Assembly (NCBI RefSeq): GCF_002582035.1
Contig: NZ_NUQE01000036.1
Location: 201,014 to 237,448 of the forward strand
Reading direction: 5' to 3'
Length of the DNA stretch: 36,435 nt
Source of the DNA: Bacillus pseudomycoides
Lineage (GTDB): Bacteria; Bacillota; Bacilli; Bacillales; Bacillaceae_G
Below the pieces are notes generated by a model that was not told where the DNA came from, did no database searches, and saw only the letters and a program-made list of their open reading frames with translations. Below, piece by piece: positions 14,987 through 23,539 of the stretch. Made by a program: the position numbers and the translations under genes. Position 1 is the first letter of the stretch. Every line of letters starts with the position of its first letter.

Positions 14987-15409
14987 ATGCAAATTCAAAG
15001 CAAATGGAGTCGGGAGGACAGCGATTATATTAGAAAACAATTAATCGCATTCAATAATTCAAAAGTTTTAGGTAGTGAGAAATCACTTGTTAAAGATGTC
15101 TGTTTAACACTGAAAAATGATACTGAAGAACTAGTAGCTGGTTTAATAGGGAACATATTTTGGCAATGCTTACACGTCAATATTTTATGGGTCAGTGATA
15201 GTCTGCGCCATAAAGGTTATGGCAGTAAACTTCTATTAGAAGCCGAACGAATAGCGAAAGAAAACCATTGTAATCTTATTAAACTTGATACATTTAGCTT
15301 TCAAGCACCGGAATTTTACAAGAAACATGGCTATGAAGTATATGGTGTTATAGAAGACTTTCCGAAAGGACATACACACTATTACTTACAGAAGAGATTA
15401 ATAGTATGA
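14987..15409 (+). CDS. GNAT family N-acetyltransferase
   Basis: 140 residues. WSREDSDYIRKQLIAFNNSK, a central VNILWVSDSLRHKGYGSKLL with the acetyl-CoA loop RHKGYGS (residues 73-79), then IKLDTFSFQAPEFYKKHGYE (motif B) and a HTHYYLQKRL tail. This layout is close to the aminoglycoside 6'-like or YjcF small GNATs. AAGGAGGAG precedes the ATG. The next gene, a double GNAT, follows after one base, so they are co-transcribed. Substrate unknown. Confidence 0.87.
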   Translation: MQIQSKWSREDSDYIRKQLIAFNNSKVLGSEKSLVKDVCLTLKNDTEELVAGLIGNIFWQCLHVNILWVSDSLRHKGYGSKLLLEAERIAKENHCNLIKLDTFSFQAPEFYKKHGYEVYGVIEDFPKGHTHYYLQKRLIV

Positions 15410-15410
15410 A

Positions 15411-16298
15411 ATGGAGTGTGATTCGTTGACTATTAAGAAAAAAAATATATTAACCACAGAAGACATACAGCAAATAATCGATTTAGCAACATACTGTGAA
15501 CGTAACGATGGACTGGAGTATAAACCTTCTTTATATGTAGATGTGCTCCAAACAAGAAATGCAGACCAGGCGAATGATTTTCTTTATTACCTAGACGACA
15601 AATTAGTTGGTTTTGTAAGTATGTATGAATTTGAAAGGCCTACTAAACTTGAGTTAATAGGAATGGTTCATCCTTCATTTCGAAGGCAAAAAATATGTAG
15701 TAACCTTCTAGATGCAGCTTTTGATGAAATAAAAAAGCGTAACAACAATGAACTATTATTCATCGTAAATGCTGCTTCTACAAGTGGAAACGCCTTTGCT
15801 AAATCTTTTGGATTACAAATTTCGTTTAGTGAATACTCTATGCAATTTAAACGAGATTCAACATCTTTGATAGAAATGAAAGATACCCTTCAACTTGTAC
15901 CAGCTTCAACTGAGAACTTAACGACTATCTCCAAGATTGCAAGTGCAGCCTTTGGCGATTCTTTACAGGATAATATAACATGGTTACATAAGACAATATC
16001 ATCTACTAATCGCTATATATATATGGCTCTTTTCAATCGCGAAGCAGTAGGAACAATAACCGTTTCTCACGAAGAAGAGGTCACATCTATCTCCGGCTTT
16101 GCTGTAGATCCTTCTTATCAAGGTAGAGGAATTGGAACAAACATGTTACAAACTACTGTACAGCGATTATTAGAAAAAGGAAAAAGAAACATTACACTAG
16201 AGGTAGAAACAAAAAATGAAAATGCTTTGCAACTTTATAAGCACTGTGGTTTTGAAATTACTGCAAGCTATCATTACTATGATTTGATTAACAAATAG
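15411..16298 (+). CDS. Double-domain GNAT acetyltransferase
   Basis: 295 residues with two GNAT units. The first (about 20-145) has the weakened loop VHPSFRRQKICSNLLDAAFD and AASTSGNAFAKSFGLQ. The second (about 155-290) has the intact loop AVDPSYQGRGIGTNMLQTTV (residues 231-250) and EVETKNENALQLYKHCGFE, so the C-terminal domain is probably the active one. The ATG at 15411 follows the previous stop by one base. A TTG at 15426 has a better GGAGTG ribosome site and may be the true start, shortening the protein by five residues. Substrate unknown. Confidence 0.87.
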   Translation: MECDSLTIKKKNILTTEDIQQIIDLATYCERNDGLEYKPSLYVDVLQTRNADQANDFLYYLDDKLVGFVSMYEFERPTKLELIGMVHPSFRRQKICSNLLDAAFDEIKKRNNNELLFIVNAASTSGNAFAKSFGLQISFSEYSMQFKRDSTSLIEMKDTLQLVPASTENLTTISKIASAAFGDSLQDNITWLHKTISSTNRYIYMALFNREAVGTITVSHEEEVTSISGFAVDPSYQGRGIGTNMLQTTVQRLLEKGKRNITLEVETKNENALQLYKHCGFEITASYHYYDLINK

Positions 16299-16325
16299 TC
16301 CATAAGTAACCTTTTTCATTTACAT

Positions 16326-16357
16326 AAAAAAGAAGAATGCATAACATTCTTCTTTTT
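16326..16357. terminator. Bidirectional terminator
   Basis: AAGAAGAATG and CATTCTTCTT arms with a short ATAA-type loop and A/T runs on both sides, between the convergent GNAT and alr genes. Confidence 0.85.
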
Positions 16358-17533
16358 TTACTTTCTTCTTAGTGGATTTACAACTTCAACGATTTTACCA
16401 TCTTCTTTATATACACGTGGAATTCTTCTATCTAACATGCACGTCACTTCATAGTTAATTGTTCCTAACGTATCAGCAATGTCTTCTACTGTAATCTCTT
16501 CATTACCTTGCTTACCATAAAAGACAACCTCATCTCCAACATGTAAAGGCATAACTTTCGTCACATCAAGCATCAGTTGATCCATACAAACCCGGCCAAT
16601 AATAGGTACTTTTACACCATTAACTAGTGCATATCCTTTATTTGATAATTGACGGCTAAATCCATCTGCATATCCAATTGGAATCGTGGCAATCCATTCA
16701 TCACCTGTCGTAACGTACGTATTACCATAACTTACACCTCGCCCTTTTTTCGCATGTTTCACATGAGCTACCTTTGACTTTAATGTTAAAGCTGGTTGAA
16801 GTGAAACTGTTTTATGGTCCACTTCTTTTGAGGGATACATTCCATATACCCCTATCCCAACGCGAACCATGTTTTGAAATTCGTTATCTAACTCCATTGT
16901 TCCTGCGCTATTGGAACTATGAATGAGCGGCAAATGAATCCCCATACTTTTTGCAGTATTTACAGCTTTCTCAAATAAACCTTTTTGCATAAAAGTATAT
17001 GCTTTATCTACTTCATCAGCAGTTGAGTAATGTGTAAACATTCCTTCTACTTCTACATGTTTCATTTCTTTCAATTCTTGAAGAAACGGTGTCACTTCTT
17101 CTTCTTGTAAGCCAATTCTACTCATACCTGTATCAGCTTTAATTTGAATACGTGCCTTCTTTTGCAGACGTTCTGCTATATGATCGATATTTCTTAAATC
17201 TTCAATTCTATATACCGTCATCATAATATCGTATTCAATTGCATCTACTACAGCTTCTTCCGGCGTATAGCCTAAAATTAAAATTGGTACAGTAATTCCC
17301 GCTTCACGCAGTTCAATTCCTTCATCTATAAAAGCAACAGCAAGATGACTTACTCCAGCTTTAATCGCTGCTTTTGCAATTTCAATCGCCCCATGACCAT
17401 ATCCATTCGCTTTTACTGCTACCATCATTGCAATATTTTCATCGTTTACACGCTTTTTAAACTCTCTTACATTATGTTTTACAGCATCTAAATTAATTTC
17501 AACAATTGTACTTCTTCCGTATCTTGAAATCAT
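16358..17533 (-). CDS. alr: Alanine racemase (Alr2-type)
   Basis: 391 residues, the normal length for the enzyme that interconverts L- and D-alanine for cell-wall synthesis. The PLP lysine is K41 in MMVAVKANGYGHGAIEIAKA, the catalytic tyrosine lies in KGRGVSYGNTYV, and other conserved blocks are ADTGMSRIGL, HSSNSAGT and CMDQLMLDVT. The protein is cytoplasmic and dimeric. Bacillus cereus-group genomes carry two racemases; this resembles the one usually called alr2 or yncD rather than the dal-1 copy near acpS. It is monocistronic, divergent from a broken dinB-like gene. ATG preceded by TAGGAG. Confidence 0.95.
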   Translation of the reverse strand: MISRYGRSTIVEINLDAVKHNVREFKKRVNDENIAMMVAVKANGYGHGAIEIAKAAIKAGVSHLAVAFIDEGIELREAGITVPILILGYTPEEAVVDAIEYDIMMTVYRIEDLRNIDHIAERLQKKARIQIKADTGMSRIGLQEEEVTPFLQELKEMKHVEVEGMFTHYSTADEVDKAYTFMQKGLFEKAVNTAKSMGIHLPLIHSSNSAGTMELDNEFQNMVRVGIGVYGMYPSKEVDHKTVSLQPALTLKSKVAHVKHAKKGRGVSYGNTYVTTGDEWIATIPIGYADGFSRQLSNKGYALVNGVKVPIIGRVCMDQLMLDVTKVMPLHVGDEVVFYGKQGNEEITVEDIADTLGTINYEVTCMLDRRIPRVYKEDGKIVEVVNPLRRK

Positions 17534-17699
17534 TATTCTAACTCCTAACTCAATAATTCCATTCTATTTATCGTTCAATAGGACCTTTAACAATATAATA
17601 CTTTTCATTTTTTTCGTCAAACTACAAGAATTTTCTAAATTTTTAGTATTGTATAATACTCTTAAGATACTATTATAAACGGATGTGAAGAGAAATACA

Positions 17700-18153
17700 A
17701 TGTTTGTTCAAGCCGAACTTGCACCAATTAAAATTTGGGATTGATTCTACAATACAGATGTTAGAACACGTTACTTACGATAAATTACAACATCGCCTTT
17801 TCAAAAACAAGCGCTCTCTCTTTGAAATTTATACACATTTATCTCTTATTTGTTATGCCGATCTCCTTATTTTAAATGAAGCATCAAAAGAAGAACTAAA
17901 TACATTTTACTCACAACATACACTTGCAGAAGTTCAGCAGACAATGAAAGAAGGTTTTCAACTTCTTGCTAAAACATTTCAAACATACTCCATAGCAGAA
18001 CTTGAAGAAACCACACATTCCTACTGGGGCATTTCTTATTCACGTTTTGAATGATTACTTGAGATTGTTACTCATTTTTATCATCATCGTGGACAATTAC
18101 ATACTTTATTAATAGAACATGTTAAAAACCCATTAATTCCTTTGTTTGAATGA
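17700..18153 (+). pseudogene. DinB-family protein gene with two lesions
   Basis: The ATG at 17700 starts MFVQAELAPIKIWD and then meets TGA. The rest of the protein (DSTIQMLEHVTYDKLQHRLF ... HLSLICYADLLILNE) lies in another frame, so two bases are probably missing near 17744. That frame runs to SYSRFE and an in-frame TGA at 18052-18054, where a Trp codon (TGG) would continue into LLEIVTHFYHHRGQLHTLL, the family's C-terminal helix with the HHRGQ metal-binding histidine. Rejoined, it would be a normal 150-residue four-helix DinB-like protein (probable thiol transferase or hydrolase fold). Two independent lesions argue for real decay. Confidence 0.85.
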
Positions 18154-18180
18154 AAAAAATGCGATATACAACTCAATAAA

Positions 18181-18220
18181 AAAAGCAACCAATCATGCCT
18201 TCATACAAGTGGTTGCTTTT
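18181..18220. terminator. Terminator at the end of the catabolic operon
   Basis: Arms AAAAGCAACCA (18181-18191) and TGGTTGCTTTT (18210-18220) with flanking A and T tracts. It serves the minus-strand operon ending at 18227 and the decayed plus-strand gene. Confidence 0.85.
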
Positions 18221-18226
18221 GATAAA

Positions 18227-18421
18227 TTAGCATTCTTCTACACCGCTTTTTGGCTTTCCTCCAACGCCCCAATGTGTATCAGGAATTTCAGTAACTAATA
18301 CACGTACACGCTCTATATCTACTTCCAGACTTTTTGCTACAGCATCCGTTACATTCATAATGAGATGCTGTATTTGTTTCTGTTCCCTTCCTTGAAGGAT
18401 TTGAATTTGTACAATGGGCAT
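18227..18421 (-). CDS. 4-Oxalocrotonate tautomerase
   Basis: 64 residues, the size of the short 4-OT subunit. After removal of Met the chain begins Pro1-Ile-Val, with Pro1 the catalytic base. Arg11 (LQGREQ) and Arg39 (ERVRVLV) are in their canonical places, and Trp replaces Phe at position 50 (DTHWGVGG). The enzyme converts 2-hydroxymuconate to 2-oxo-3-hexenedioate, the step after deamination of 2-aminomuconate. Last gene of the operon, 21 bases after the decarboxylase. Confidence 0.93.
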   Translation of the reverse strand: MPIVQIQILQGREQKQIQHLIMNVTDAVAKSLEVDIERVRVLVTEIPDTHWGVGGKPKSGVEEC

Positions 18422-18442
18422 ATCAATCTCTCACTTTACATT

Positions 18443-19231
18443 TTATTTGCAAAACATCGATACGCTTCCCAGTCCATCAAACTGCGCAATTATTGAATCG
18501 CCCGCTTGAAAAGCAATAGCTTCTGATAAAGCTCCACTCAGAACAATATCACCTTTTTTTAATCCTTCATTTTGCATACCAAGCTTATTCACTGCCCAAG
18601 CAATTGCTGAAGCAGGATGACCAAGTACAGCTGCTCCAGTTCCAACAGTAGTCATCTCTCCGTTTTTAGACATGACCATACCGGCTTTCGCTAAATCTAC
18701 TTGCATTGGATCAACCCATTTACTTCCTAAAATAAATCGTGCAGATGAACAATTATCTGCAATTACATCTGGAAGCGTAAACTTAAAATTTAAATACCGA
18801 CTATCGATGACTTCTAAAGCTGGTGTTACATATTTTGTCGCTTTCATAACATCTTCCGCCGTAATATTCGTTCCTTGCAAATCTTCTCCCATAAGAAACG
18901 CAATCTCTGGTTCTACTTTCGGATGAATGAATTGGTCATATTTGACCGGTTCCCACTCTAGCGCTAACATATCACTTACTAAGTACCCATAAATTGCTTC
19001 GTTAATCCCCATCATCTGCTGTTTTGCTTTACTTGTTAACCCTAGCTTTACACCGACCCGCTTGGAGCCTTCTACTATTTTACGATGCACCAATTTTTTT
19101 TGTAGTACATAAGCATCAGCTACTGTTAACTCTGGATATTGATCCGTAACCTTTACAACTTCACGTACTTCTCGTTCCGCATGTAACAAATATTCAATAA
19201 TTTCTGTATCTGCACCTTTTACAAGCACCAT
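18443..19231 (-). CDS. 4-Oxalocrotonate decarboxylase (2-oxo-3-hexenedioate decarboxylase)
   Basis: 262 residues of the hydratase/decarboxylase (FAH-like) family that includes DmpH/XylI and MhpD. KRVGVKLGLTSKAKQQMMGI, the metal-ligand block HPKVEPEIAFLMGED (two Glu), then ALEVIDSRYLNFKF, ADNCSSARFILG, GTGAAVLGHPASAIAWAVNK and GALSEAIAFQAGD are all present. It needs a divalent metal and yields 2-oxopent-4-enoate. The window has two paralogues. I assign this one the decarboxylase role because it adjoins the tautomerase and because of its NCSSARFILG and SEAIAF blocks; the other is the hydratase. The two roles could be swapped. It starts five bases past the aldolase stop. Confidence 0.85.
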   Translation of the reverse strand: MVLVKGADTEIIEYLLHAEREVREVVKVTDQYPELTVADAYVLQKKLVHRKIVEGSKRVGVKLGLTSKAKQQMMGINEAIYGYLVSDMLALEWEPVKYDQFIHPKVEPEIAFLMGEDLQGTNITAEDVMKATKYVTPALEVIDSRYLNFKFTLPDVIADNCSSARFILGSKWVDPMQVDLAKAGMVMSKNGEMTTVGTGAAVLGHPASAIAWAVNKLGMQNEGLKKGDIVLSGALSEAIAFQAGDSIIAQFDGLGSVSMFCK

Positions 19232-19236
19232 TTGAA

Positions 19237-20262
19237 TTACACCCCCGATTTCGCTTTTGCTAATTCTGCTGCTACATCAAGAATCATATCTTCTTGTCCG
19301 CCAACTACTTTCCTCTTTCCGAGTTCTATTAAAATATCACGCGGGTCTATAGCAAACTTTTTCGCTGCTCGCTCCGCATGTAATAAAAAACTAGAATATA
19401 CACCGGCATAGCCCATTATAAGACTTCCTTTTTGAATTTCTTGAGGCCCCGGTAACATTGGACCAACAATGTCTTCTGCTAAATCTATCATTTTATATAA
19501 GTCTATCCCAACATCCATTCCCATCCGTTGTAACACACTAAGCAATACTTCTGTTTGCGCATTTCCAGCACCTGCTCCTAAGCAGCGTACACTGCCGTCA
19601 ATTCGAGTCGCTCCTTCTTCAATTGCTGCGACTGTATTGGCCACCGCAAGTGATAAATTATTATGACCGTGAAATCCTATTTCAATATTTAAAGATTGGC
19701 GCAATGCACGAATGCGCTCACGAACTTCATTTGGCAATAAAGCTCCCGCCGAATCTGTTACATACACTGCTTGTGCCCCATAACTTTCCATAAGCTTCGC
19801 CTGTTCTACAAGTTTCTGAACTGGCGCTGAGTGTGCCATCATCAAAAATCCACATACTTCCATTTCAAGTTCGCGTGCGAATTGAATATGCTGCGCAGAA
19901 ACATCTGCTTCTGTAACATGCGTCGCAACTCGTACTAATCCTGCTCCTAATTGCCTTGCTTGTTTTAACTCGTGAACCGTTCCAATGCCAGGAAGAAGTA
20001 ACACCGCTACAGTAGCTTGCTGACATTCTTCTACAGCTGCCTCAATTAATTTCATTTCATTTACAAGTGACTTACCATATTGGAACGTTGATCCTCCTAA
20101 TCCATCTCCATGGCTTACCTCAATATAATGCATACCAGCTTGATCTAACGCTCTCGTTACAGTACGAACTTGTTCTTCTGTAAATTGATGACGCATAACA
20201 TGACTGCCATCTCGTAAACATACTTCTGTAATTTTAACTGGCTTATCTGTATTTCGTTTCAT
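19237..20262 (-). CDS. 4-Hydroxy-2-oxovalerate aldolase
   Basis: 341 residues, DmpG/MhpE family. The TIM-barrel signature VKITEVCLRDGSHVMRHQFT (RDG metal motif), EVSHGDGLGGSTFQYG, the metal histidines in IGFHGHNNLSLAVANT, and IDGSVRCLGAGAGNAQTEVL are all visible. It cleaves 4-hydroxy-2-oxovalerate into pyruvate and acetaldehyde. The acetaldehyde is normally channelled to the partner dehydrogenase encoded just upstream (three-base gap), with which it forms a heterotetramer. Mn2+ or Mg2+ dependent. ATG preceded by AAAGGGG. Confidence 0.95.
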   Translation of the reverse strand: MKRNTDKPVKITEVCLRDGSHVMRHQFTEEQVRTVTRALDQAGMHYIEVSHGDGLGGSTFQYGKSLVNEMKLIEAAVEECQQATVAVLLLPGIGTVHELKQARQLGAGLVRVATHVTEADVSAQHIQFARELEMEVCGFLMMAHSAPVQKLVEQAKLMESYGAQAVYVTDSAGALLPNEVRERIRALRQSLNIEIGFHGHNNLSLAVANTVAAIEEGATRIDGSVRCLGAGAGNAQTEVLLSVLQRMGMDVGIDLYKMIDLAEDIVGPMLPGPQEIQKGSLIMGYAGVYSSFLLHAERAAKKFAIDPRDILIELGKRKVVGGQEDMILDVAAELAKAKSGV

Positions 20263-20265
20263 ATG

Positions 20266-21174
20266 TTACACCCCTTTCACTTCGCTAGAAATCATCTCGT
20301 TGTCCTTTGACTTCAACATATGACGTGCATAATCTTCTCCTACTTTCATAGCAGCAGCGGTCATAATATCTAAGTTTCCAGCATAAGGAGGAAAATAATC
20401 GCCCGCCCCTTCTACTTCTAAAAATACAGTTACACGATTCCCATCAAACATCGGCTCTTGTTTTAAGCTATAACCCGGCACATACGTTTGTACAGTTTCA
20501 ACCATTTTGTAAATTGCTTTTCGAATGGCATCTTCATCCATATGTTTTACTTCACAATATACTGTGTCTCTCATTAAAATTGGTGGATCAGCTGGATTTA
20601 ATATAATTAAAGCTTTTCCACAATCAGCACCGCCAATTTCTTCAATCCCCCGGCGCGTTGTAATTGTAAACTCATCGATATTTGCTCTAGTGCCAGGACC
20701 TGCACTTAAACTAGCAATCGTAGCAACAATTTCTCCGTATATAACATCTGCCACTTCATTAATTGCATATACAATCGGAATCGTTGCTTGGCCGCCACAT
20801 GTAATCATATTCACATTTCTAGCCTCTAAATGTTCCCCTAAATTTACAGCAGGACACACAAACGGCCCACGAGCGGCAGGAGTTAAATCGATAGCTACTT
20901 TCCCTAATTCTCTTAAAATTTTTGCATGTCGCACATGCGCTTTTGCTGAGGTCGCATCAAATATGATATCTGCTAAACTCGGATTATCAATAAGCGCCTG
21001 AATACCATTATCAAAAATGTCATACCCTTCTTGTTTCGCTCTCTTTAACCCTTCTGATTCAGCATCAATGCCAATCATTGCTGTCAATTCTAGTACATCA
21101 CTTCTTTGTAACTTATACATTAAATCTGTCCCAATATTTCCCGAGCCCACAATAGCCACTTTCACTTTCACCAT
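20266..21174 (-). CDS. Acetaldehyde dehydrogenase (acylating)
   Basis: 302 residues, DmpF/MhpF family. N-terminal Rossmann motif [31 protein letters not shown], the active cysteine in [16 protein letters not shown] (about residue 125), and [20 protein letters not shown]. It oxidises acetaldehyde with NAD+ and CoA to acetyl-CoA, completing the meta-cleavage route together with the aldolase encoded next. Order and near-zero spacing are those of dmpF-dmpG operons. Confidence 0.95.
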   Translation of the reverse strand: MVKVKVAIVGSGNIGTDLMYKLQRSDVLELTAMIGIDAESEGLKRAKQEGYDIFDNGIQALIDNPSLADIIFDATSAKAHVRHAKILRELGKVAIDLTPAARGPFVCPAVNLGEHLEARNVNMITCGGQATIPIVYAINEVADVIYGEIVATIASLSAGPGTRANIDEFTITTRRGIEEIGGADCGKALIILNPADPPILMRDTVYCEVKHMDEDAIRKAIYKMVETVQTYVPGYSLKQEPMFDGNRVTVFLEVEGAGDYFPPYAGNLDIMTAAAMKVGEDYARHMLKSKDNEMISSEVKGV

Positions 21175-21207
21175 GCTTACGCTTCACTCCTTTGCATGAT
21201 TTGTATA

Positions 21208-21987
21208 TTACGCAAAATGTACACACACCGAACCGAGAGCACCAAATTTTGCTGTAATTGTATCTCCGTGAGAAACTGCAACTGCCGCTGATAAAGCTCC
21301 TGGTAAAATTAGTTCTCCCGCTTTTAGTGAAATATTAAATTCATATAATTTATTGGCTAGCCATGCAATTGCATGCGCTGGATGACCAAGAGCAGCTGCG
21401 CCTGCACCTGTTGCTATTAACTCATCATTTTTGTAAAGCGACATCCCCTCTGTACGTAAGTCGACTTCATGTAAAAGAGAAAATTTTTCTCCAACAACAA
21501 CTTTTGCTGACGATCCATTATCAGCAACAGTATCTACCAGCTTAATTTTCCAATCTGTAATGCGGCTATCAATAATCTCCAACGTTGGAACAATATATTT
21601 TGTTGCCATCAAAACATCTACATATGTAATATTAGGGCCGACTAAATCTTCTTCAAGGATAAAACCAATTTCAGCTTCCACCTTTGGAGAAACGAATGAA
21701 TCTATAGAAAGTTTTTCTCCATTATTCACTTTCATATCATCAAGTAGATGACCATAATCCGGTTCATTCACACATAGCATCTGTTGCATTGCTTTGCTCG
21801 TTAGTCCTACTTTTTTCCCAATAATAGTTCGGCCTTCACGTAACTTCTTGTTCACAACTTCTAATTGAATTTCATAGGAATCACGAACTGATAAATCTGT
21901 GTAACATTCTGTAAAAGCAGAAATCGGTTCACAAGTACGTTCTGCTTGTAAAAGTTCATCTGCTAATTTTTCTATTAAACTTCTCAT
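21208..21987 (-). CDS. 2-Oxopent-4-enoate hydratase
   Basis: 259 residues, paralogue of the decarboxylase at 18443. TIIGKKVGLTSKAMQQMLCV, SPKVEAEIGFILEEDL (metal ligands), TLEIIDSRITDWKIKLVDTV, ADNGSSAKVVVGEKF and GAGAAALGHPAHAIAWLANK. The NGSSAKVV block and position before the dehydrogenase/aldolase pair favour the MhpD/DmpE hydratase that adds water to give 4-hydroxy-2-oxovalerate. It is separated from the upstream aldehyde dehydrogenase by a hairpin, the one spot in the operon where expression could be stepped. Substrate assignment within the family is inference. Confidence 0.85.
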   Translation of the reverse strand: MRSLIEKLADELLQAERTCEPISAFTECYTDLSVRDSYEIQLEVVNKKLREGRTIIGKKVGLTSKAMQQMLCVNEPDYGHLLDDMKVNNGEKLSIDSFVSPKVEAEIGFILEEDLVGPNITYVDVLMATKYIVPTLEIIDSRITDWKIKLVDTVADNGSSAKVVVGEKFSLLHEVDLRTEGMSLYKNDELIATGAGAAALGHPAHAIAWLANKLYEFNISLKAGELILPGALSAAVAVSHGDTITAKFGALGSVCVHFA

Positions 21988-22006
21988 CCATCATTCACCT
22001 CATTTG

Positions 22007-22052
22007 GAAAACCCACAGAAAACGCTAATCTACTCCGCTTTCGTGGGTTTTC
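22007..22052 (-). terminator. Intra-operon hairpin between dehydrogenase and hydratase genes
   Basis: Arms GAAAACCCAC (22007-22016) and GTGGGTTTTC (22043-22052), extended inside by an AAAACG/CGnTTT pairing. On the minus strand it follows the dehydrogenase stop by a few bases. The T-run is short, so it may act as a partial terminator or as an RNA-processing or stability element. Confidence 0.55.
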
Positions 22053-22057
22053 TTTCG

Positions 22058-23527
22058 TTAAAGTTTCATCGTAATTGTTTTTGCTTCTGTGTAAAACTCA
22101 AAACTATGGCGCCCACCTTCTCTTCCAATTCCACTCGCTTTTGTGCCGCCAAATGGTGTTCGTAAATCTCGAATGTACCAGCAATTAACCCATAATAGTC
22201 CAGAATCAATTTCCGAAACTACCCGCTGTGCTCGTCTTAAGTCATTCGTCCAAACGACACCCGCTAAACCATAAATTGAATCATTGGCAATGCGAATTGC
22301 ATCTTCTTCTGTTTTAAATGGAATAACAACTAAAACAGGACCAAAAATCTCTTCTTGAGCCACGCGCATATGATTATCTACATCATATAAAACAGTAGGT
22401 TCATAGAAGTTTCCTTCTGTTAATCCTTCTACTCTCTTTCCTCCATAAGCTAATTTAGCTCCTTCAGAAAGTCCAATTTCCACGTATTTATCTACTGTTT
22501 CCAAATGAGACTTTGACACAAGTGCGCCCATATCTGTGTCTTCATCAAGCGGATTACCTACTTTAATTTTCTTTACAGCTGATATAAACTTTTCAAGAAA
22601 TTGTTCATAGATACTCTCTTGTACGAGCAGTCTTGATCCCGCTAAGCAAATTTCTCCTTGGTTGCGATAAATGGCCTCAATTGATCCTTGCACTGCTTCA
22701 TCTAAATTCGCATCCTCAAACACGATATTAGCTGACTTCCCACCTAATTCTAATGAGACTGGAATTAAATTTTCCGAAGCATTTCGCATAATTGTCTTCC
22801 CTGTGTTACTTTCCCCTACAAAAGAAATGCGCCGTACAGCTGAATGTGTCGTCATAGCAGTACCCACGGCACTACCCGGTCCTGTAATAATATTAAGAAC
22901 TCCTGGCGGTAATCCTGCTTCATTCGCAATCTCTCCAAGCATCACCGCACTTAACGGTGTATATGACGCTGGTTTAATCACAACTGTATTCCCAGATGCT
23001 AAAGCAGCAGACGCTTTCCATGTCATCTGCATAAACGGTAAATTCCATGGAATAATTAAACTCGTTACACCAGCAGGTGCATATTTTGCGTAGGACATTA
23101 CATGATGTTGATCATAATGCTCATGCACCATATACTTTGCCATCTCTGCAAAGAATCGAAAATTATGGGCTGCTCGAGGAATATCGAAGCCTCTACTCTC
23201 TTTAATTGGTTTTCCAACATCAAGCGTTTCAATATAAGCAAGTTCGTCTACTTTCTCCATAATTAAATCAGACATCTTACATAAAATATGCGAACGTTCT
23301 TCCACAGGCATTTTACTCCAGATGCCACTCTCAAACGTACGCTGTGCAGCTTCAATCGCAAGTTTGGCGTCCGCTTCGCTTCCTTGTGCAACTGAAGCAA
23401 GTTTCGTATTCGTTGCCGGATTTAATGTATCAAACGTTTTACCTGAAATAGCATCGATATATTCCCCATTAATAAACAGCCTTGCATCTTTTACATTCAC
23501 TTTTTCGGCTAACAGTTCTTTCCTCAC
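22058..23527 (-). CDS. 2-Aminomuconate 6-semialdehyde dehydrogenase
   Basis: 489 residues, NAD-dependent aldehyde dehydrogenase family (AmnC/NbaE/DmpC group). DARLFINGEYIDAISGKTFD, LIIPWNLPFMQMTWKASAAL, FVGESNTGKTIM (cofactor loop), the general base in VSLELGGKSANIVFED, the catalytic cysteine in YRNQGEICLAGSRLLV, and EEIFGPVLVVIPF. It oxidises 2-aminomuconate semialdehyde to 2-aminomuconate. Starts at GTG with AGGAGG eight bases upstream, 12 bases after the RidA stop. Sequence alone would also allow 2-hydroxymuconic semialdehyde; the neighbouring decarboxylase and deaminase fix the amino substrate. Confidence 0.9.
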   Translation of the reverse strand: MRKELLAEKVNVKDARLFINGEYIDAISGKTFDTLNPATNTKLASVAQGSEADAKLAIEAAQRTFESGIWSKMPVEERSHILCKMSDLIMEKVDELAYIETLDVGKPIKESRGFDIPRAAHNFRFFAEMAKYMVHEHYDQHHVMSYAKYAPAGVTSLIIPWNLPFMQMTWKASAALASGNTVVIKPASYTPLSAVMLGEIANEAGLPPGVLNIITGPGSAVGTAMTTHSAVRRISFVGESNTGKTIMRNASENLIPVSLELGGKSANIVFEDANLDEAVQGSIEAIYRNQGEICLAGSRLLVQESIYEQFLEKFISAVKKIKVGNPLDEDTDMGALVSKSHLETVDKYVEIGLSEGAKLAYGGKRVEGLTEGNFYEPTVLYDVDNHMRVAQEEIFGPVLVVIPFKTEEDAIRIANDSIYGLAGVVWTNDLRRAQRVVSEIDSGLLWVNCWYIRDLRTPFGGTKASGIGREGGRHSFEFYTEAKTITMKL

Positions 23528-23539
23528 AAAACAGGCCTC

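Noticed and set aside
20525-21001. Long open frame (158 codons) on the plus strand
   Set aside because: It lies entirely antisense to the acetaldehyde dehydrogenase gene, has no ribosome site and no recognisable protein pattern; it is a shadow of the real gene.
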